Shown here piece after piece: positions 11,690 through 23,907 of a DNA stretch of 64,000 nt. Both the position numbers and the translations under genes were made by a program. Under the pieces are notes generated by a model. That model was not told the DNA's origin, did not search any database, and saw only the letters and a program-made list of their open reading frames with translations. The stretch is from Megalopta genalis (lineage: Eukaryota; Arthropoda; Insecta; Hymenoptera; Halictidae): contig NC_135018.1 of assembly GCF_051020955.1 (NCBI RefSeq), forward strand, positions 8,309,939 to 8,373,938, read 5' to 3'. Position 1 is the first letter of the stretch. Every line of letters starts with the position of its first letter.

Positions 11690-12230
11690 TGGCCTTCGAA
11701 TTGCCTGCAATTATGTCATGTAACCTCCGAATCTTCGAATCGTATCATGTGGCCTCCGAATTGCCTTTGAATCGTGGCATGTGGCCTCCGAATTGCCTTT
11801 GAATCGTGGCACATGGCCACCGAATTGTCTCCAAATTGTCTCCGAATCGCTTTCGAATCGTGGTATGTAGCCTCCGAATTGCCTTTGAATCGTGGCATGT
11901 AGCCTCCGAATTGCCTTTGAATCGTGGCACATGGCCTCCGAATTGTTTCCAAATTGTCTTCGAATCGCTTTCGAATCGTGGTATGTAGCCTCCGAATTGT
12001 CTTCGAATCGTGGCATATGGCCTTCGAATTGCCGTCGAATCGTGTTATATGGCCTCCGAATTGCTTCCGAATTGTCTCCGAATCGCCTTCGAATTGTGGC
12101 ATGTGGCCTCCGAATTACCTCCGAATCGTATCGTGTGGCCTTCGAATTGTCTTCGAATCGTAGCATGTGGCCTCTGAATTGCCTTCGAATCGTGTCATGT
12201 GGCCTCCGAATTGCCTTTGAATCATGGAAA
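11690..12230. repeat. 32-bp minisatellite
   Basis: The unit is near GAATCGTGGCATGTGGCCTC plus CGAATTGCCTTT, repeated about sixteen times with 16-base sub-units (CGAATTGTCTC, CGAATCGCTTT) inserted. No unit carries a stop in several frames, so long ORFs exist on both strands (minus 11711-12403, plus 11892-12593). They are repeat artefacts rather than genes. Confidence 0.9.
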
Positions 12231-12305
12231 AAAATTAGAAATAAAAAAATTATGTCACTGACAAGCTGGCTGCTGCCTCTTTTGCTGACTGCCTCGGGTG
12301 TCGTT

Positions 12306-12314
12306 CTCTCTCTC

Positions 12315-12380
<66 letters not shown>
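12306..12380. repeat. (CT)n microsatellite
   Basis: A near-pure CT array directly after the minisatellite and inside the same MITE. Confidence 0.95.
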
Positions 12381-12382
<2 letters not shown>

Positions 12383-13638
12383 GATGTCGCAAGGTGTCGG
12401 CAACTATAAAAACGAGTCACGAGGCTCGAAGAATCATGTCCGATTGTCCGCCGATTACCTTCTAGGAGAATTTACTGCCATCTACATAGTTATAAGACCG
12501 GGAGGCCTAGCAAACTCAAAGATGCTGATTAACATCAACAAGTATCTCTCGCTAGAATGTATGGGAAACGTTACGCCATATAAGGACCGATAATGAACGT
12601 AACGGTGGTATTTAAGAGTAGTCGAAACGGCATACGAAACGACACGGAATCCAGTGTACGTTATGCGTATGTTATGGCCGGCAGCGAATGCATCAAGGTC
12701 AGCAGTCCAATCCCGACGGACGAAGCTTGGAACGCGACAGGTGTCAAGGAAATCGAGCGTCTCGTTCGAAACCGATCGTGTCGCACAGCCGACCCGCACG
12801 GACACGAGCGTTAATGCATAAAATCATGTACGCGCCGTAAAATCTCGTTTCGAACGCGGCCGTCTATGGTTCCACCGAACACACGCACGTATGTACACGT
12901 GTTAGTACACGTATTAGTACACGTATATGCATATGCATATACTGCAGTAAATCGATGTTCCATTGACCGAACAGTCGTAATGATTCTTCGGTGGGAAACG
13001 AGGGTGGGTAAAGGGACGGCGAGGGGTTCGACGGTGTCGGGAACGCGGAAAAAATTGTTCCCGCGGGATGCGCGACGTTAACGTGAGACAGAGGAATGGA
13101 GGCGGCACCGGGACGACGAAAAATATACGATAATCGTTAACCGGGATGCACGAGCGAGAGAGCTCGGTGTTCGTGTATCACTGGGACCAAATATCGAAAG
13201 TGTCTCCGCTATTCATCGGCTGGGAATCGCACGGCTGATAGGAATCCAGCGCGTCCCACTTTCCACCACCATCCGACACCATCCGACACCCTTCGATATC
13301 CTTCGACACTCTCCGACACCCTTCCACCCTGTTCCCGGCAAGAATCTCCTTCCGGAGATTCGAGCGTTTCGATAACGACCTCTAATGCCGGCGAAAATAT
13401 TTCCCCTCTCGTCCGCGAGCTTCTCAATCTGTATTTCCCTCTCTCGCCCGCGAGAACAGCGAAATTAATTAACTCTCCAGTAAACTCTCGAGGTAAACTT
13501 TGAAAATGTAACTGCCCAATCGATGTATTTAAACTTTTGCTGGTGGGTTCGCGTTTCGTGTGTTTTCTTTAATCATTTGCCAGAAATGCGAACGTATTTA
13601 TGAGAGAAATGCGCAATGGTTCATAGAAGATGGGACTA

Positions 13639-13855
13639 CAGTAAATTCTCCTTAATTGACGCCCAGATTGTACACAAAAATGAACAATTTGAGAAAAGAA
13701 GATACGATTATTCAAAAGCCTGGCGGCACGTTTTTATAGTTGATGAGGATCGGTAACTATTAAAACGAGTCGCAAGGCTCGAACAATCGTATCTCTTCTT
13801 CGCAAATTGTCCATTTTTGTGTACAGTCAGAGCATCGATTAGAGAGAATTTACTG
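13639..13855 (+). mobile_element. 'CAGTAAATTCTC' MITE, compact copy
   Basis: It begins CAGTAAATTCTCC, ends GAGAATTTACTG, and is flanked by TA on both sides. Subterminal blocks AATTGACGCCCAGATTGT and TTGTGTACAGTCAGAGCATC are near-inverted. It has no coding capacity; the TA duplication suggests Tc1/mariner-type mobilisation. Confidence 0.85.
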
Positions 13856-13885
13856 TATTTACAAAAATCGAATAGAGCAGCGGAG

Positions 13886-13985
13886 TTTGGTTTGTCTTCG
13901 GGCATAATTCACAATATATTTGTCGAAAACTTTACATTAAGCAAGGTTATATTAAACAAAATAAAAGAATAACGAAAATATCATA
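13886..13985 (+). mobile_element. Truncated relative of the 6359-6762 element
   Basis: TTTGTCTTCGGGCATAATTC and TATTTGTCGAAAAC match the subterminal part of the 6359 element. The terminal GTAGTGGAGC end is replaced by the neighbouring MITE. Confidence 0.5.
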
Positions 13986-14007
13986 TCTCTTATTCCATAA
14001 ATAGAAA

Positions 14008-14185
14008 GTTCGCTAGCAGCGTCATACATGTGTTGACGACCACGAGTTTGTATTTCGCGTAAAGAACATCAAATGAATTTTGTGAATATATTTATTTAAA
14101 ACTGCAACACGTAGCATGATATTTAGAGGATTTACAGCTACGCTTTGACGACATTTTTATCATATTTTATAAGAGGATATGATGT
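14008..14185 (-). repeat. Dispersed repeat, copy 2
   Basis: Inverted relative to 467-580 and longer by an internal segment that includes ATTTATTTAAAACTGC. It ends near GAGGATATGA. No terminal repeats or target duplication were recognised. Confidence 0.6.
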
Positions 14186-14189
14186 ATTT

Positions 14190-15660
14190 ACAGTATAGCT
14201 ATATGTACAGCGAACGTTCGTTTATAGCAATTTTCCAGACCATCGATTTATTTAACACACGAACAGCGGAGCTTTCCTATAAAAATATAATAACAAAAAT
14301 ATAGCTATGCTATTTTTGGCGAAAACATTGCGAAAAAAGTCAGTTTTAAAAAATGCATAATTTATTCACTAGTAGTCAATTAAACATATGGCTTATTATT
14401 TACTATGACCTTTTTCACTATTTGTTCATCTTGTATCCGGCTACATAGCTTTAAAGTAGCAATTTTCGTTGAAAATAAATCATTTTTATAGAATTTAATG
14501 TACTTAGTATGTACTTAAATTATGTCACAGGGCCCTTTTTAATCTCTCACATTTTTTAAGTTATGTTCAATTGAATATGTTGAATTTTCATTTCATTTTT
14601 TCGGTGGACTTCAGTGTTCGTTTTGATCATATTTTCAAGAGCGATGCCTTGCATTAACAACAAGCTAATGGAGAAATCATCTAATAATAATTCCAAAATG
14701 GCACGTGCCACGAAGCGTACCGTGATACCTATGGGCTACCGAGTTACACGATATGTCTTGAATAGGTTGAGTCGGGTTGAGTCAATATTTCAAGTGTTCG
14801 CACATCATTGAAACTAATGAGAATAATTATAAATTATTTTTTATAGAAAAGAACAATCAAGAAATTGAAACTATATATTTCTCAAAGAAATAATCCATGG
14901 TTTGTAGAAAACCAAAATTGTATTTTTCAAAATTTTGTTCGTAAACAATTAAAACATTGCATTTAAATATATAATTTTAGTTATTATATGTTTTTTTTCG
15001 CTTTTTTCTATGGAAACTGACGACTGTGCGACGATCGCACGAAGGTGGCGATCTTTTCGGCGACACACGTCCTGGCTTGTTTCGGGGCCGATCTCATTAG
15101 ATAGTGGCTGGACGAGGAATCTGCAAGTTATAATTTCCGAGCGAATGCAAAAACCATTTTCGTCTCATTAGCGCGTCCGGCGAAGCGTTCGGACGCATGC
15201 GCGCTCCGTTTCCTCCGACGCTGTCGACGCATTTGCATCGTGTTAATGGACAAAAGAAAAAAAAAGAAAAAAAGGACGAGAATAAAGAGAGAACCGCGGG
15301 TGGAAGGAGAGCTTCTAAAAATACATAATACCGACGGGCTCGTCGATACCGTTTATCGGCGATTAATAATTTTTGTGGAATAATCGCGGATCGAGCCACG
15401 GCCGCTGGGGATGCGTTCGCATCGCCGCCGCGTCGTCGTCGCGTCGTTACGAGTAATTTGCATCTCGTATCACACCTCCCGGTGATGGTTATTGCGATTC
15501 CCAGGCGACGTTTCGATTCCGCTTTCAAGTTCGCGGCTAATGCGTTTTCGAACCGAACCGAACCGAACGCTGTTAATTCGCGAGACTTCGCGCCGGCTCC
15601 GCACGCAATTCCGCAGCTTCGGCGCTTTTTTTCCCGGCGAACGAAACATCAACGCTTTTT
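14190..15660. other. Unremarkable intron sequence
   Basis: 14190-15000 is AT-rich with no recognised element. 15020-15640 is GC-richer with several chance frames (for example 15097-15528 minus) that show only low-complexity serine/phenylalanine runs. No domain, RNA gene or transposon was recognised. Confidence 0.5.
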
Positions 15661-15940
15661 CAATTAACATTAGAACCACCAACAGTTAAGACAAAACTAT
15701 TTCTATCAGAACCAGTCAAAGATACGGTTCTTTAAAAAATACGTAACAGTAGAATATTTTGATATTTATTAATTCATTATTATTTTAGGAAAGGAATTCC
15801 ATGTTATGGAATTATAATTATTATGTAATGACAACTGTAACAACTAAAATAATATAATTGTAATAATAATAACTCGAGAAGCTTCTGTCAATTAGTAATA
15901 AACTTACTTCGTAATATAATATTTCGTCATAGCTGAAAAT

Positions 15941-16294
15941 TTAGTTATAGTTCGTTATAGTTAGTTATAGTTAATTATAGTCTGTTATAATTACGTATAG
16001 TTAGTTATGGTTAGTTATAGTTAGTTACAGTTAGTTATATTTAGTTACAGTTAGTTATAGTTAGTTTATAGTTGGTTATAGTTTGATATAGTTAATAACA
16101 CTTAGTTATAGCTATTCATAGTTAATTATTGTCAATTATAGTTAGATATAGTTATCAGATAGTTATTAGATATAGTTATGGTAAGTTATATATATAATTA
16201 TTTATAGTCAGTTATAGCTAGTTGTAGTCTGTTATAGTTAGTTACAGTCAGTTATAGTCTGTTATTGTTAGTTATGGTTTGTTATATTTAGTTA
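15941..16294. repeat. GTTATAGTTA-type tandem array
   Basis: Dozens of imperfect copies of AGTTATAGTT, with variants TTACAGTTA, TCTGTTATAG and GATATAGTT. Period about 10-11 bases. Confidence 0.9.
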
Positions 16295-16872
16295 TAATAT
16301 ATAATATTTGTTCATGATATTCGTTCATAATATTAGCTTCTAGCATATCCCGTGAGGCCGAATATGATTTTGAAAATACTATGTGTAGTGGTTATCTTCT
16401 AGTAGTAGACCCTTCTTTTATTTCTTCCCAACTGGTTTCCCAATTGCATTTTGATGGTCTTGCATACTTTCATCTTTATCTCCAGAACTTAAAAGCACAC
16501 AAACAGCATGTCTTCTTGTACGTAAATTCAAAATAATTTATAATTTTCACTTTCCAAGGACTCTCGGACATTTTCTTTGTTATAATCACATTATCATTAT
16601 ATTATCATTACTATCATTCTAAAGTTCAATTTTATTTTCTTCCGATTCACTTTCTCCATGCTTGCACAATTCATCATCCTCGATATCAGAGCATTTCATT
16701 AGTATATTCTTCACTTTTTGCAGCAATTCAGAGATTTACAATCGTTTTGCCACTTTTTAAGGCTTGTATAACATCGTTATATGCATAAAAATTGAATTAG
16801 GTCATATTCCAACGACTATGGTATACGAAATGACCGTGTGAAACAACATCGATGACTACATACATATAGTCC

Positions 16873-16998
16873 TCATGCGACATGAAGGCACCTTTGTGTT
16901 TACATTCACCCTCCAGCTGCCCATTGCCGCAGCTAGTGGACAGTGGGCAGCTGGTAAGAGGGGGAATGTAAACACAAAGGTGTCTTCTTGTCGCGTGA
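16873..16998. repeat. Long hairpin, about 55-bp arms
   Basis: The left arm (16873-16926) includes CACCTTTGTGTTTACATTC and CCAGCTGCCCA. The right arm (16941-16998) includes the inverse. There are a few mismatches and a 14-base loop with GCAGCTAG. It could be a young foldback MITE or a hairpin-RNA source. Confidence 0.75.
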
Positions 16999-18449
16999 GA
17001 ACTACTATACGTTATACGTTACATCGCGGCTATGTTTATGTTTACGTTGTGGCGCTACATAAGACGTTGCGCGCGATTAGAGTTCGTAACAGAACATCGA
17101 TAAATCTATCTAAATATCTAATAAACGATTTCGGGGGGGGTTCGGTAAACAGATTATAGAATACTTTTCCACTTTGGGTAGTACCAGTCAAAATGAGTGG
17201 TTATTTTTTGGTACAGGTAGATACGATACAAAATTATTTTGATTCTGAATAAATGAAACAAAAATAAAATTCATTATACTGCACCTTTAGTCATCGCGTC
17301 GTTGCGGAAGAAGAAAATAACATCAAGTAAGAAATTTAAAATGAAATTGAAAAACCGGTCGTTCCGACTGTTGTGGCAGTTCTAGTGTTAAACTCGATTT
17401 AAAGCTTCGGATTCGAGCGGCTGGGTCTATTCCGGGGATCGTATTATTCGCGAATCGCGTCGGTGGCGCTGAAACAACTCCGCGCCGATTATTATAATTT
17501 TTACTCCCGCGACAATAATAAGCGGTAGCCGCGATAGCGAGCGCGTCGATTACTCGGACGTATGGCGTCCGTTTTAATGGTTTAACGATGTTTGTCGGCG
17601 CAGTAAGTTGTAAACTCGGCGCAACATAATGCCGCATTCGTGCACAAGCGCACGACTAATGTGCTGCGCGATTCGTTCATTAAAGTAGATCCCGTTTTAC
17701 TGTTAATTAAGGACAACTATCAAAACGGCCCAATCAACATATTTAATTGACATCATATTCGTACGTATCGCGTTATGGCCAGTTTACATGTCGCGTCATC
17801 GTTTCATGGCCTCTCTTACGAAATCGACGGTCCGGTCGTGTCACGAACAACTTCCGTTTCGTTGTCAGACATTTATTTTGTTCTTTTATCTTATTTATTT
17901 CTTTTTTGTTCTTCTTTTTTATTTCATTTATTTCGAAGCCTTATCAATTCGGCGAAAGTAAAAACTCGTTTGTTCCGATGACGCTTTGTGGGTAGATACA
18001 AAGAATAGATTCTACCCAGCTGCGTAGGAAGTTATTTATGACTCGACGTGATACAAGGGAATGGGACTTCTCAAAGTAACAGATATTGTATGAATTTGCA
18101 ATATATCGTTACTTAATAGTTCAAAGTATAAGAAATCAGAGAAGTTGACGACAAAAACCGATTACAACATTGTAGAATCATAGTTCTGTGTTCATTTTCA
18201 CGGGTTCAAATGGCGTAAAAATTGTCCGAGCGGAATTATGCCAGCACAGATGAAAGTGTGGGATCGGGAACGGGTCGGCGGACCGTTGACACTCGATTAT
18301 TGTAATAGACGGCGCGCATACGAAGCCCATACCTTGCGGTGTTCTTTAAAAATAGGTCTCGCAACCTTAATTCGCCATCGGCGCAGTTGTTGTATTCGCG
18401 GTCTCGCTCCGATAAAGTTCAAGTCATCGAGCTCCTGTCGCACGATTCA

Positions 18450-19162
18450 TTAACACTAGGTTTACAGAATCCGTGAAAACAACAACGGATCAATCATTTT
18501 TTCATTCACGATTACTCAGATTGCGAAGATGCATTTATGTGAGTTATTTACTCAATTTACACCCCCCACCAAAAGTATCAGGTCACCTGCTTATTTAACA
18601 TAAATTATAATATTTCATTCAGTTTAGGCAACGTGCGCAAGCCTGCGATATGTGTGTTTATCACTCATTGCAATTTGTTCACAGAGAACGTATATCCTGA
18701 GTTCATTTCATACTCTTTGCTCGGCACAACACGCATCGATTCCCGATATGTTTTATTAATACCTGGAACATACTATAAAAAGCATGGAACCAGAAAAAAC
18801 CAAGCACAATAGAAAAACTAATAAATCGGATGCCGAAATTAATCCAAGGAGTAATTAAAAAACGCGGTGGATATATCGACGGAAAGGAAATTTAATTTGC
18901 TTTTATAATATTGACGTTGCTTTTATCACAACCGAAAATATATAACGCTTATTGCAACTTAATATAATTAACTTTGAAATAAATTAAAAAAATTTTAACA
19001 ATCTCCTATTAGGTTTTTATATTTCTTTAATTTTCTGTAATTGTGTCCTAATACTATATTACGGTAACGCTCGTTCAAAATCTCAGAACAAGTGTCTTAT
19101 TATTACTTTTACAAACTGACATAAAACAGCTGCTCTCAGTGCTTCGTAAATCTAGTGTTTAA
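18450..19162 (+). mobile_element. TTAA-flanked MITE interrupted by a Tc1-like remnant
   Basis: TTAA at 18450 is followed by CACTAGGTTTACAGAATCCG, and the right end is CGTAAATCTAGTG before TTAA at 19159. The flanks match the intact 226-bp copy at 35586-35811. The copy is split at about 18560 and 19060 by inserted DNA that carries a Tc1-type C-terminal fragment. Confidence 0.75.
18782..18895 (+). pseudogene. Tc1-type transposase, C-terminal fragment
   Basis: One frame reads AWNQKKPSTIEKLINRMPK, then LIQGVIKKRGGYID and a stop at 18893. This resembles the C-terminal end of Tc1 transposases (LIDSMPRR..AVIKAKGG-type). There is no upstream catalytic domain, so this is a dead remnant. Nearby ends GGTCACCTG (about 18590) and GTGTCCTAATAC (about 19045) are plausible degenerate Tc1 TIRs. 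Confidence 0.65.
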
Positions 19163-19855
19163 GACAACGTCATTTTATCGGGAAGAATGATGCCGGTAAA
19201 ACAATAGAATCGCGGCGACGACGCGACAGGTTGGCAGCGCGAACGAGAAATTAAAACTTCCCGCAACGTCGCTGCGGGGACAAGGGCGTAAATTACTGTC
19301 GATAAGGTTGTCTATGTGTTCAACGGTATATCATTGTGTCTCGTTATCGGAATAGCGAATAACCACGGCCATAAATAATAAGGGAACGCGATCCCGGGGC
19401 CACCGGGCAATTACTCGAACAGTCCGAAATTTATTCGAAGAGCCAACCCGATAAGATGCACAGCTTACGGATGAAATAGCAGTGGACCCTTCGTAGTCGG
19501 CTTCGTTTAGCGATGCCCGGTTCTGTAAAGTGAACGGGGTTCTCCTGCATCCATAAACATGATCCACGGACCGAGCCGTCCCTTTCTCCAAATGGACAAT
19601 AGCGCGAAACTAATGCCCCGCGGAATGTTACATGCGCATCCAATCTATGAAGAGAACGTTCGCATTTAGTTCGAAAACCTCGAACTTCGCGTTCAGCAAA
19701 GTCTCATACATATATCGTAAGATCCCCACGGAGCATTCGTTATTTAGCAGTGTGTACGTCCATTATTTAGAAACGATAACACGGGTACGATGTCTACATT
19801 TACACATACTTAAATTTCGGCAGATCAGTTCTATTCCCTGGTCCAAAATAATTAT

Positions 19856-20082
19856 TTAACGCTAAACCTATCGAGATTTAAAATACCTACCTATACACAC
19901 ATCATAGGACGTGTGTTGCTTTCTAAGAATGACAAGATTCAATTTATCATGAATTTTCGACAATTTTGTTGTAGTATATGCTTGAATTGAGAAGTTTATT
20001 GCATTATTTTCTATAAGAAAGTCTTAGTAATTTAGACAAGTTTAAAATAAAAAATTGGAAGTCTGCCATTTTTTAGTGTTAA
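19856..20082 (+). mobile_element. TTAA-flanked MITE
   Basis: TTAA at 19856 is followed by CGCTAAACCTATCGAG, and the right end TTTTTTAGTG precedes TTAA at 20079. It is 227 bases, the same size and layout as 43926-44151. Degenerate internal similarity is visible (AAGAATGACAAG-like against AAGAATTACAAG). Confidence 0.75.
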
Positions 20083-20346
20083 CTAGAAGCAATTTATACG
20101 AGCAAAAGTAGAGATTTAATTCTTTACTTCAAGAGCAGAAACATCGTTGTAATGTCAAAGTCATCTGTCAGTTTTTATCTTCTAATTTAGCTAATCTAAA
20201 TTAGCTGTTTTTAGCGACTATACTAACTACAGCTAACTGGTTAAGAAGGATGTATACAATCGATGTGTAAAGTATTCGCAAAGCAGTAAAAAAAGGAATA
20301 ACTTTTTTGTAATTCGGTCAAGAAATCTAAATTTTGTCGAGCTGGT

Positions 20347-20363
20347 AGAGAGAGAGAGTGAGT

Positions 20364-20427
<64 letters not shown>
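20347..20427. repeat. (GA)n microsatellite
   Basis: A GA array with a short GTGAGTGAGT interruption near its start. Confidence 0.95.
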
Positions 20428-20430
<3 letters not shown>

Positions 20431-20706
20431 GTTTACAAGGCAATGCGTGGTTAAGAAATTGTTGCCAGAAATTGGTTGGCACGATGAAAGAATTAAAGAC
20501 GATGTTCTTTCGACTTTTTCATCTGAATCTATAACGAAAATTTAAGAAACGCATTTTGCAGATTTTTTTATATGCCTGCTGAAAATTTCAGTTTGTGAAA
20601 ACCATTCTTTCAGCCATTGTCTAGTAAATCAATGCCTCTAACATCCCACAAAAATTGAGATCGTCTGATCTGTTACAATTATTCCGCTTTAAAAAATGTA
20701 CCAATA

Positions 20707-20891
20707 CAGTAAATTCTCTCCAATTGTCCATCAGCTTTTAAATAAAAATAGACAATTTGGGAAGACGGGATACGATTATTCGAGCCTCGCAGTTCATTTT
20801 TATAATCGCCGATTGTCAACAACTATAAAAACGAGCCGCGAATTGTCCATTTTTGTTTACAAAGTTAGGGACAATTGAAGAGAATTTACTG
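20707..20891 (+). mobile_element. 'CAGTAAATTCTC' MITE
   Basis: The ends are CAGTAAATTCTCTCC and GAGAATTTACTG, preceded by TA. The internal TATAAAAACGAG and TTGTCCATTTTTG blocks match the 13639 and 31764 copies. Confidence 0.85.
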
Positions 20892-21105
20892 TCCCTTGCA
20901 CATCGACTGTACCTTGGTATTCTTAATTAAATTATATATTTTATACGAGTTAAAATCCACTGAATCTCCAGTAAAACATGTCATATAAAATCAACAAGAA
21001 CTGTCGAACAAATCAACAGGATTTGCCGAACAAATAAACAGGAACTGTCGAACAAATTCTTTTGGAAAGAAGACAGACATCCATTCCGAAATAGCAAAAT
21101 GTTCC

Positions 21106-21148
21106 GAGAGAGAGAGAGAGAGAGAGGGAGAGAGAGTGAGAGTGAGAA
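21106..21148. repeat. (GA)n microsatellite
   Basis: A short GA array with GTGAGAGTGAG interruptions. Confidence 0.9.
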
Positions 21149-21794
21149 GGTGGCGTGGCACGCGATCGCTACGGGTCCGGATTCGGGTGGGTCGGGTCCG
21201 CTCGATGCTATGAATTACCGCAGGTGTCCGGCGATCTGCGGCATTAATGCTAATGCGGAATGTTACCGAATTGTTCAACAAGCGCAGATTGAGCAGCGCG
21301 GTGTTGCCGGCCGTCCGGCAGCAGGTCGGTACAGAGTGTTGATGCATTATTCAAGCGCAAACGCCGTCACGTGTACGTTGCCTCGGCAATGTTGCGCGTT
21401 AACTTGGCCTAAACTCCGCCGGCAGCAGTCAGACCTAACCGCGGACCTCGCTCGGCCATCGTCTAGGTTCCGTAGATTGTAGAATGTGGAGGGACGACGT
21501 GCTGGTTAGGGGGGCGGCAAAGAGGCGGCAAAGGGTCGCCGGACCCAGTCTAGCTCCGGGGGGGTTCGAGCCCTTTAGGGGATGCTAACGCGGGGACTGG
21601 CCAGCGACGCGTCTTCTGGCCCGTGCTCGCGGAGACACGGGGACATCGGGAATTATTATACCGCGGCGGAAACGAGCGCCAGATCCTGCTCTTTCATTGC
21701 TGATCGATACCCGGACCGAGCAACCTTCGTCTACGTTCACCCTCGACCGGAGCCTCTGAAATCTCCGTTGTCCTTAATTGGCCACTCGAGGAAC

Positions 21795-21797
21795 AGA

Positions 21798-21837
<40 letters not shown>

Positions 21838-21868
21838 GAGAAAGAGAAAGAAAGAGAGAGAAGAAGGA
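21795..21868. repeat. (GA)n microsatellite
   Basis: A GA array degrading into GAAA-containing units at its right end. Confidence 0.9.
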
Positions 21869-22201
21869 CGGGACGAAGTTCTCGAAGCAGGCTTCCTGCC
21901 GGGTATCGGGTAAATATGTAGGCACTTAAATAAGTAGCCGAGATCTTCCCCCTGACGTACACGTCTTACCGGTGGATTCTAGCTGCCTTTCACCGGAATT
22001 TTTATCCGAACATGCTAACTTTAATGATCTGCGGGAGCAGTTATTGTGTTCGGGCCACGCTTTGAGAGCCGACGAATGCGTTACAACGCGGCAACCACGG
22101 AAAATCTCCAATTAAGGAATCCCGCCGCGAATACGGGTCCGAGGAAATTGTCTGCGGTAACGAATGTCGGATGAATGGAAGCCGAATATCTTGGCCAGGA
22201 T

Positions 22202-22202
<1 letters not shown>

Positions 22203-22254
<52 letters not shown>
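22203..22254. repeat. (GA)n microsatellite
   Basis: A near-pure GA array. Confidence 0.95.
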
Positions 22255-22257
<3 letters not shown>

Positions 22258-22493
22258 GGGGAGTTTTTCTTGACTTCTTACGAAATCGGTCTATCAATTG
22301 AGAGAATTATGCTCGTCGGAAGAAAATATTTGATTTGTCGCGTGGCTGCTGGATGCAGTTTTTTCTAAGGAAAAAACGTTGGCTTCCTCCGAATTTGTTG
22401 CACGGCAAATTATACATAGGCATCTGGAGTTTTAAACAAATTCTGGAGAAAGGCACTATGGATGGTCCGGGAAGTTTCTCAGATTTTGGAGTA

Positions 22494-22671
22494 CGGTAGA
22501 ACTTTAATTAACCGAAATCATAATTGCTAGCATAATATGATAGTGTAAGATGATAGGACGAGGTTTATGATTCACTTTCTTGGTTTCATCTTGGTTTTCA
22601 TACTTGGAATAATCAAAAATGTAAGTAATGAAGATCGAGAAAATCCAGTTCGGTTAATCGAGGTTCTATTG
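22494..22671 (+). mobile_element. pogo/Tigger-type MITE
   Basis: The left end is CGGTAGAACTTTAATTAACC and the right end is GGTTAATCGAGGTTCTATTG, with TA on both sides. This end type (CAGTAGAACCTCGATTA-like) is known from pogo/Tigger-type elements. It is 178 bases and non-coding. Confidence 0.75.
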
Positions 22672-23394
22672 TATTAGGATTTAGGCGTATAACAACTTTC
22701 ACGGAATAAAGCTCGATATTTATGCCGCATTTCATATTTTACTGTCGCTGCTTTTTGTTTTATTTTTAGAACAGACGCGTGTGTCCAAAACTGGTCAGAA
22801 TTGGTCTAAAAGTGCGCCGATTGCCATTGCATGGTGATTTCTTCGATTTGCGATAGATTCCGAGGAGTTCTGCTGATTGTTTGGTTTTCCACTTGCGTGC
22901 AAATGGAAAGTGAATGAAGAAAATCGTGAGATTGAAAGGGCAGGTCTGAGATACAAGTTTGAGAATGTCAGAAGAAATGGGAATTGATCCGGAAAGAGGA
23001 AAATTGAAGGAAGGGACGGCGTTGCCAGCATTCTCGTCAAGACCGGAAGTACGACAAGTTGCACAATCGGAACATACATTGTTTACGGATATCAGAAGTT
23101 TGAGAGGTTCGATTGCTTGCTAATAAAATCGACGCCAGTGTCTTGCGAGCCATGATATTTTGCCGAGGCTGACTAACTGTTTGGCCTATAACGAAAAATA
23201 ATTTCGGTTTCGTTTACGTTTATGATTTTCCGATTTTCTGATCTCGACTTGTTGTTTGGTGACGAATCGATACGATGAAAATATAATATGAAAGTCGAAT
23301 CACTCATAATTGAATTTATACGCTGTTTCATTGAAAATGAAAGTACAAGATGGGATAAAGTACTAAATAAATTAAAATTGCCACCGGCAAGGTA

Positions 23395-23540
23395 TAGTTC
23401 AAAAAATCCTCTGTACTAACCCCGATAATAATTAAAACAATAATTAATTTAAAGCAACGTAATTACTAAAATAATAATTAATTTAAATCGATGTAATTAT
23501 TAAAATAATAAATAGTTTAAAATAAAGAATTAATAACAAG
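23395..23540. repeat. About 42-bp tandem repeat, AT-rich
   Basis: The block ATAATTAATTTAAA, followed by a GTAATTA-type end, recurs at about 42-base spacing, with a third degenerate copy. Confidence 0.55.
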
Positions 23541-23907
23541 ACTGCACAACCTTATGCCACAAAAGACTATAGACCAGCCGATAACACATGGGAAAATATA
23601 TTAAATTAACAAATACGTGTTGCTCGATAATTAAAATTAAAAGCAGAAGGGTTAACAGCAGGTGTAACAGTATATCTTTGGAGAGATCTAATTTCTAAAA
23701 ATCTTTATGTTCTCGGTGTTAAATTAGGCTAAAGTTTAGATGTCGTTGTCGAGAAGTTAAATCTGTTCGACATGTAATACTTTACACGATTTAAGTCGAC
23801 GTACTTTTTAAGACACTCCTTCTACACGCGTTCATTTTTCAAAACTTAATAAAACGTGTGAACATATAAACTAATCGAAAGAAGTCGGACAATTACATAG
23901 CAATATA

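Larger units (their letters stand above)
11433..12477 (+). mobile_element. 'CAGTAAATTCTC' MITE expanded by a minisatellite and (CT)n
   Basis: The left end is CAGTAAATCCTCC after TA, and the right end is GGAGAATTTACTG. The right subterminal part (ACTATAAAAACGAGTC, then AGGCTCGAA) matches the compact copies at 13639, 20707 and 31764. Its interior holds the 32-bp minisatellite (11690-12230) and a CT array, making it about five times longer than its relatives. Confidence 0.6.
15664..17391 (+). mobile_element. Large TTAA-flanked element (piggyBac-type ends)
   Basis: TTAA at 15664-15667 is followed by CATTAGAACCACCAACAGT. The right end is the inverted version (ACTGTTGTGGCAGTTCTAGTG) followed by TTAA at 17388-17391. 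It is about 1.7 kb with no transposase frame. The interior includes the GTTATAGTTA array (15941-16294) and a strong hairpin (16873-16998). It is probably a non-autonomous piggyBac-like element that has accumulated other repeats. Confidence 0.7.

Noticed and set aside
11690..12230. Possible CRISPR-like array
   Set aside because: Repeat units are contiguous without unique spacers, and the host is a eukaryote.
11711..12593. Two ORFs of over 230 codons on opposite strands
   Set aside because: Entirely produced by the stop-free 32-bp minisatellite and CT array.
21540..21600. GGTTCGAGCC, resembling a tRNA T-loop (B box)
   Set aside because: No acceptor stem, anticodon arm or A box at the right distance.
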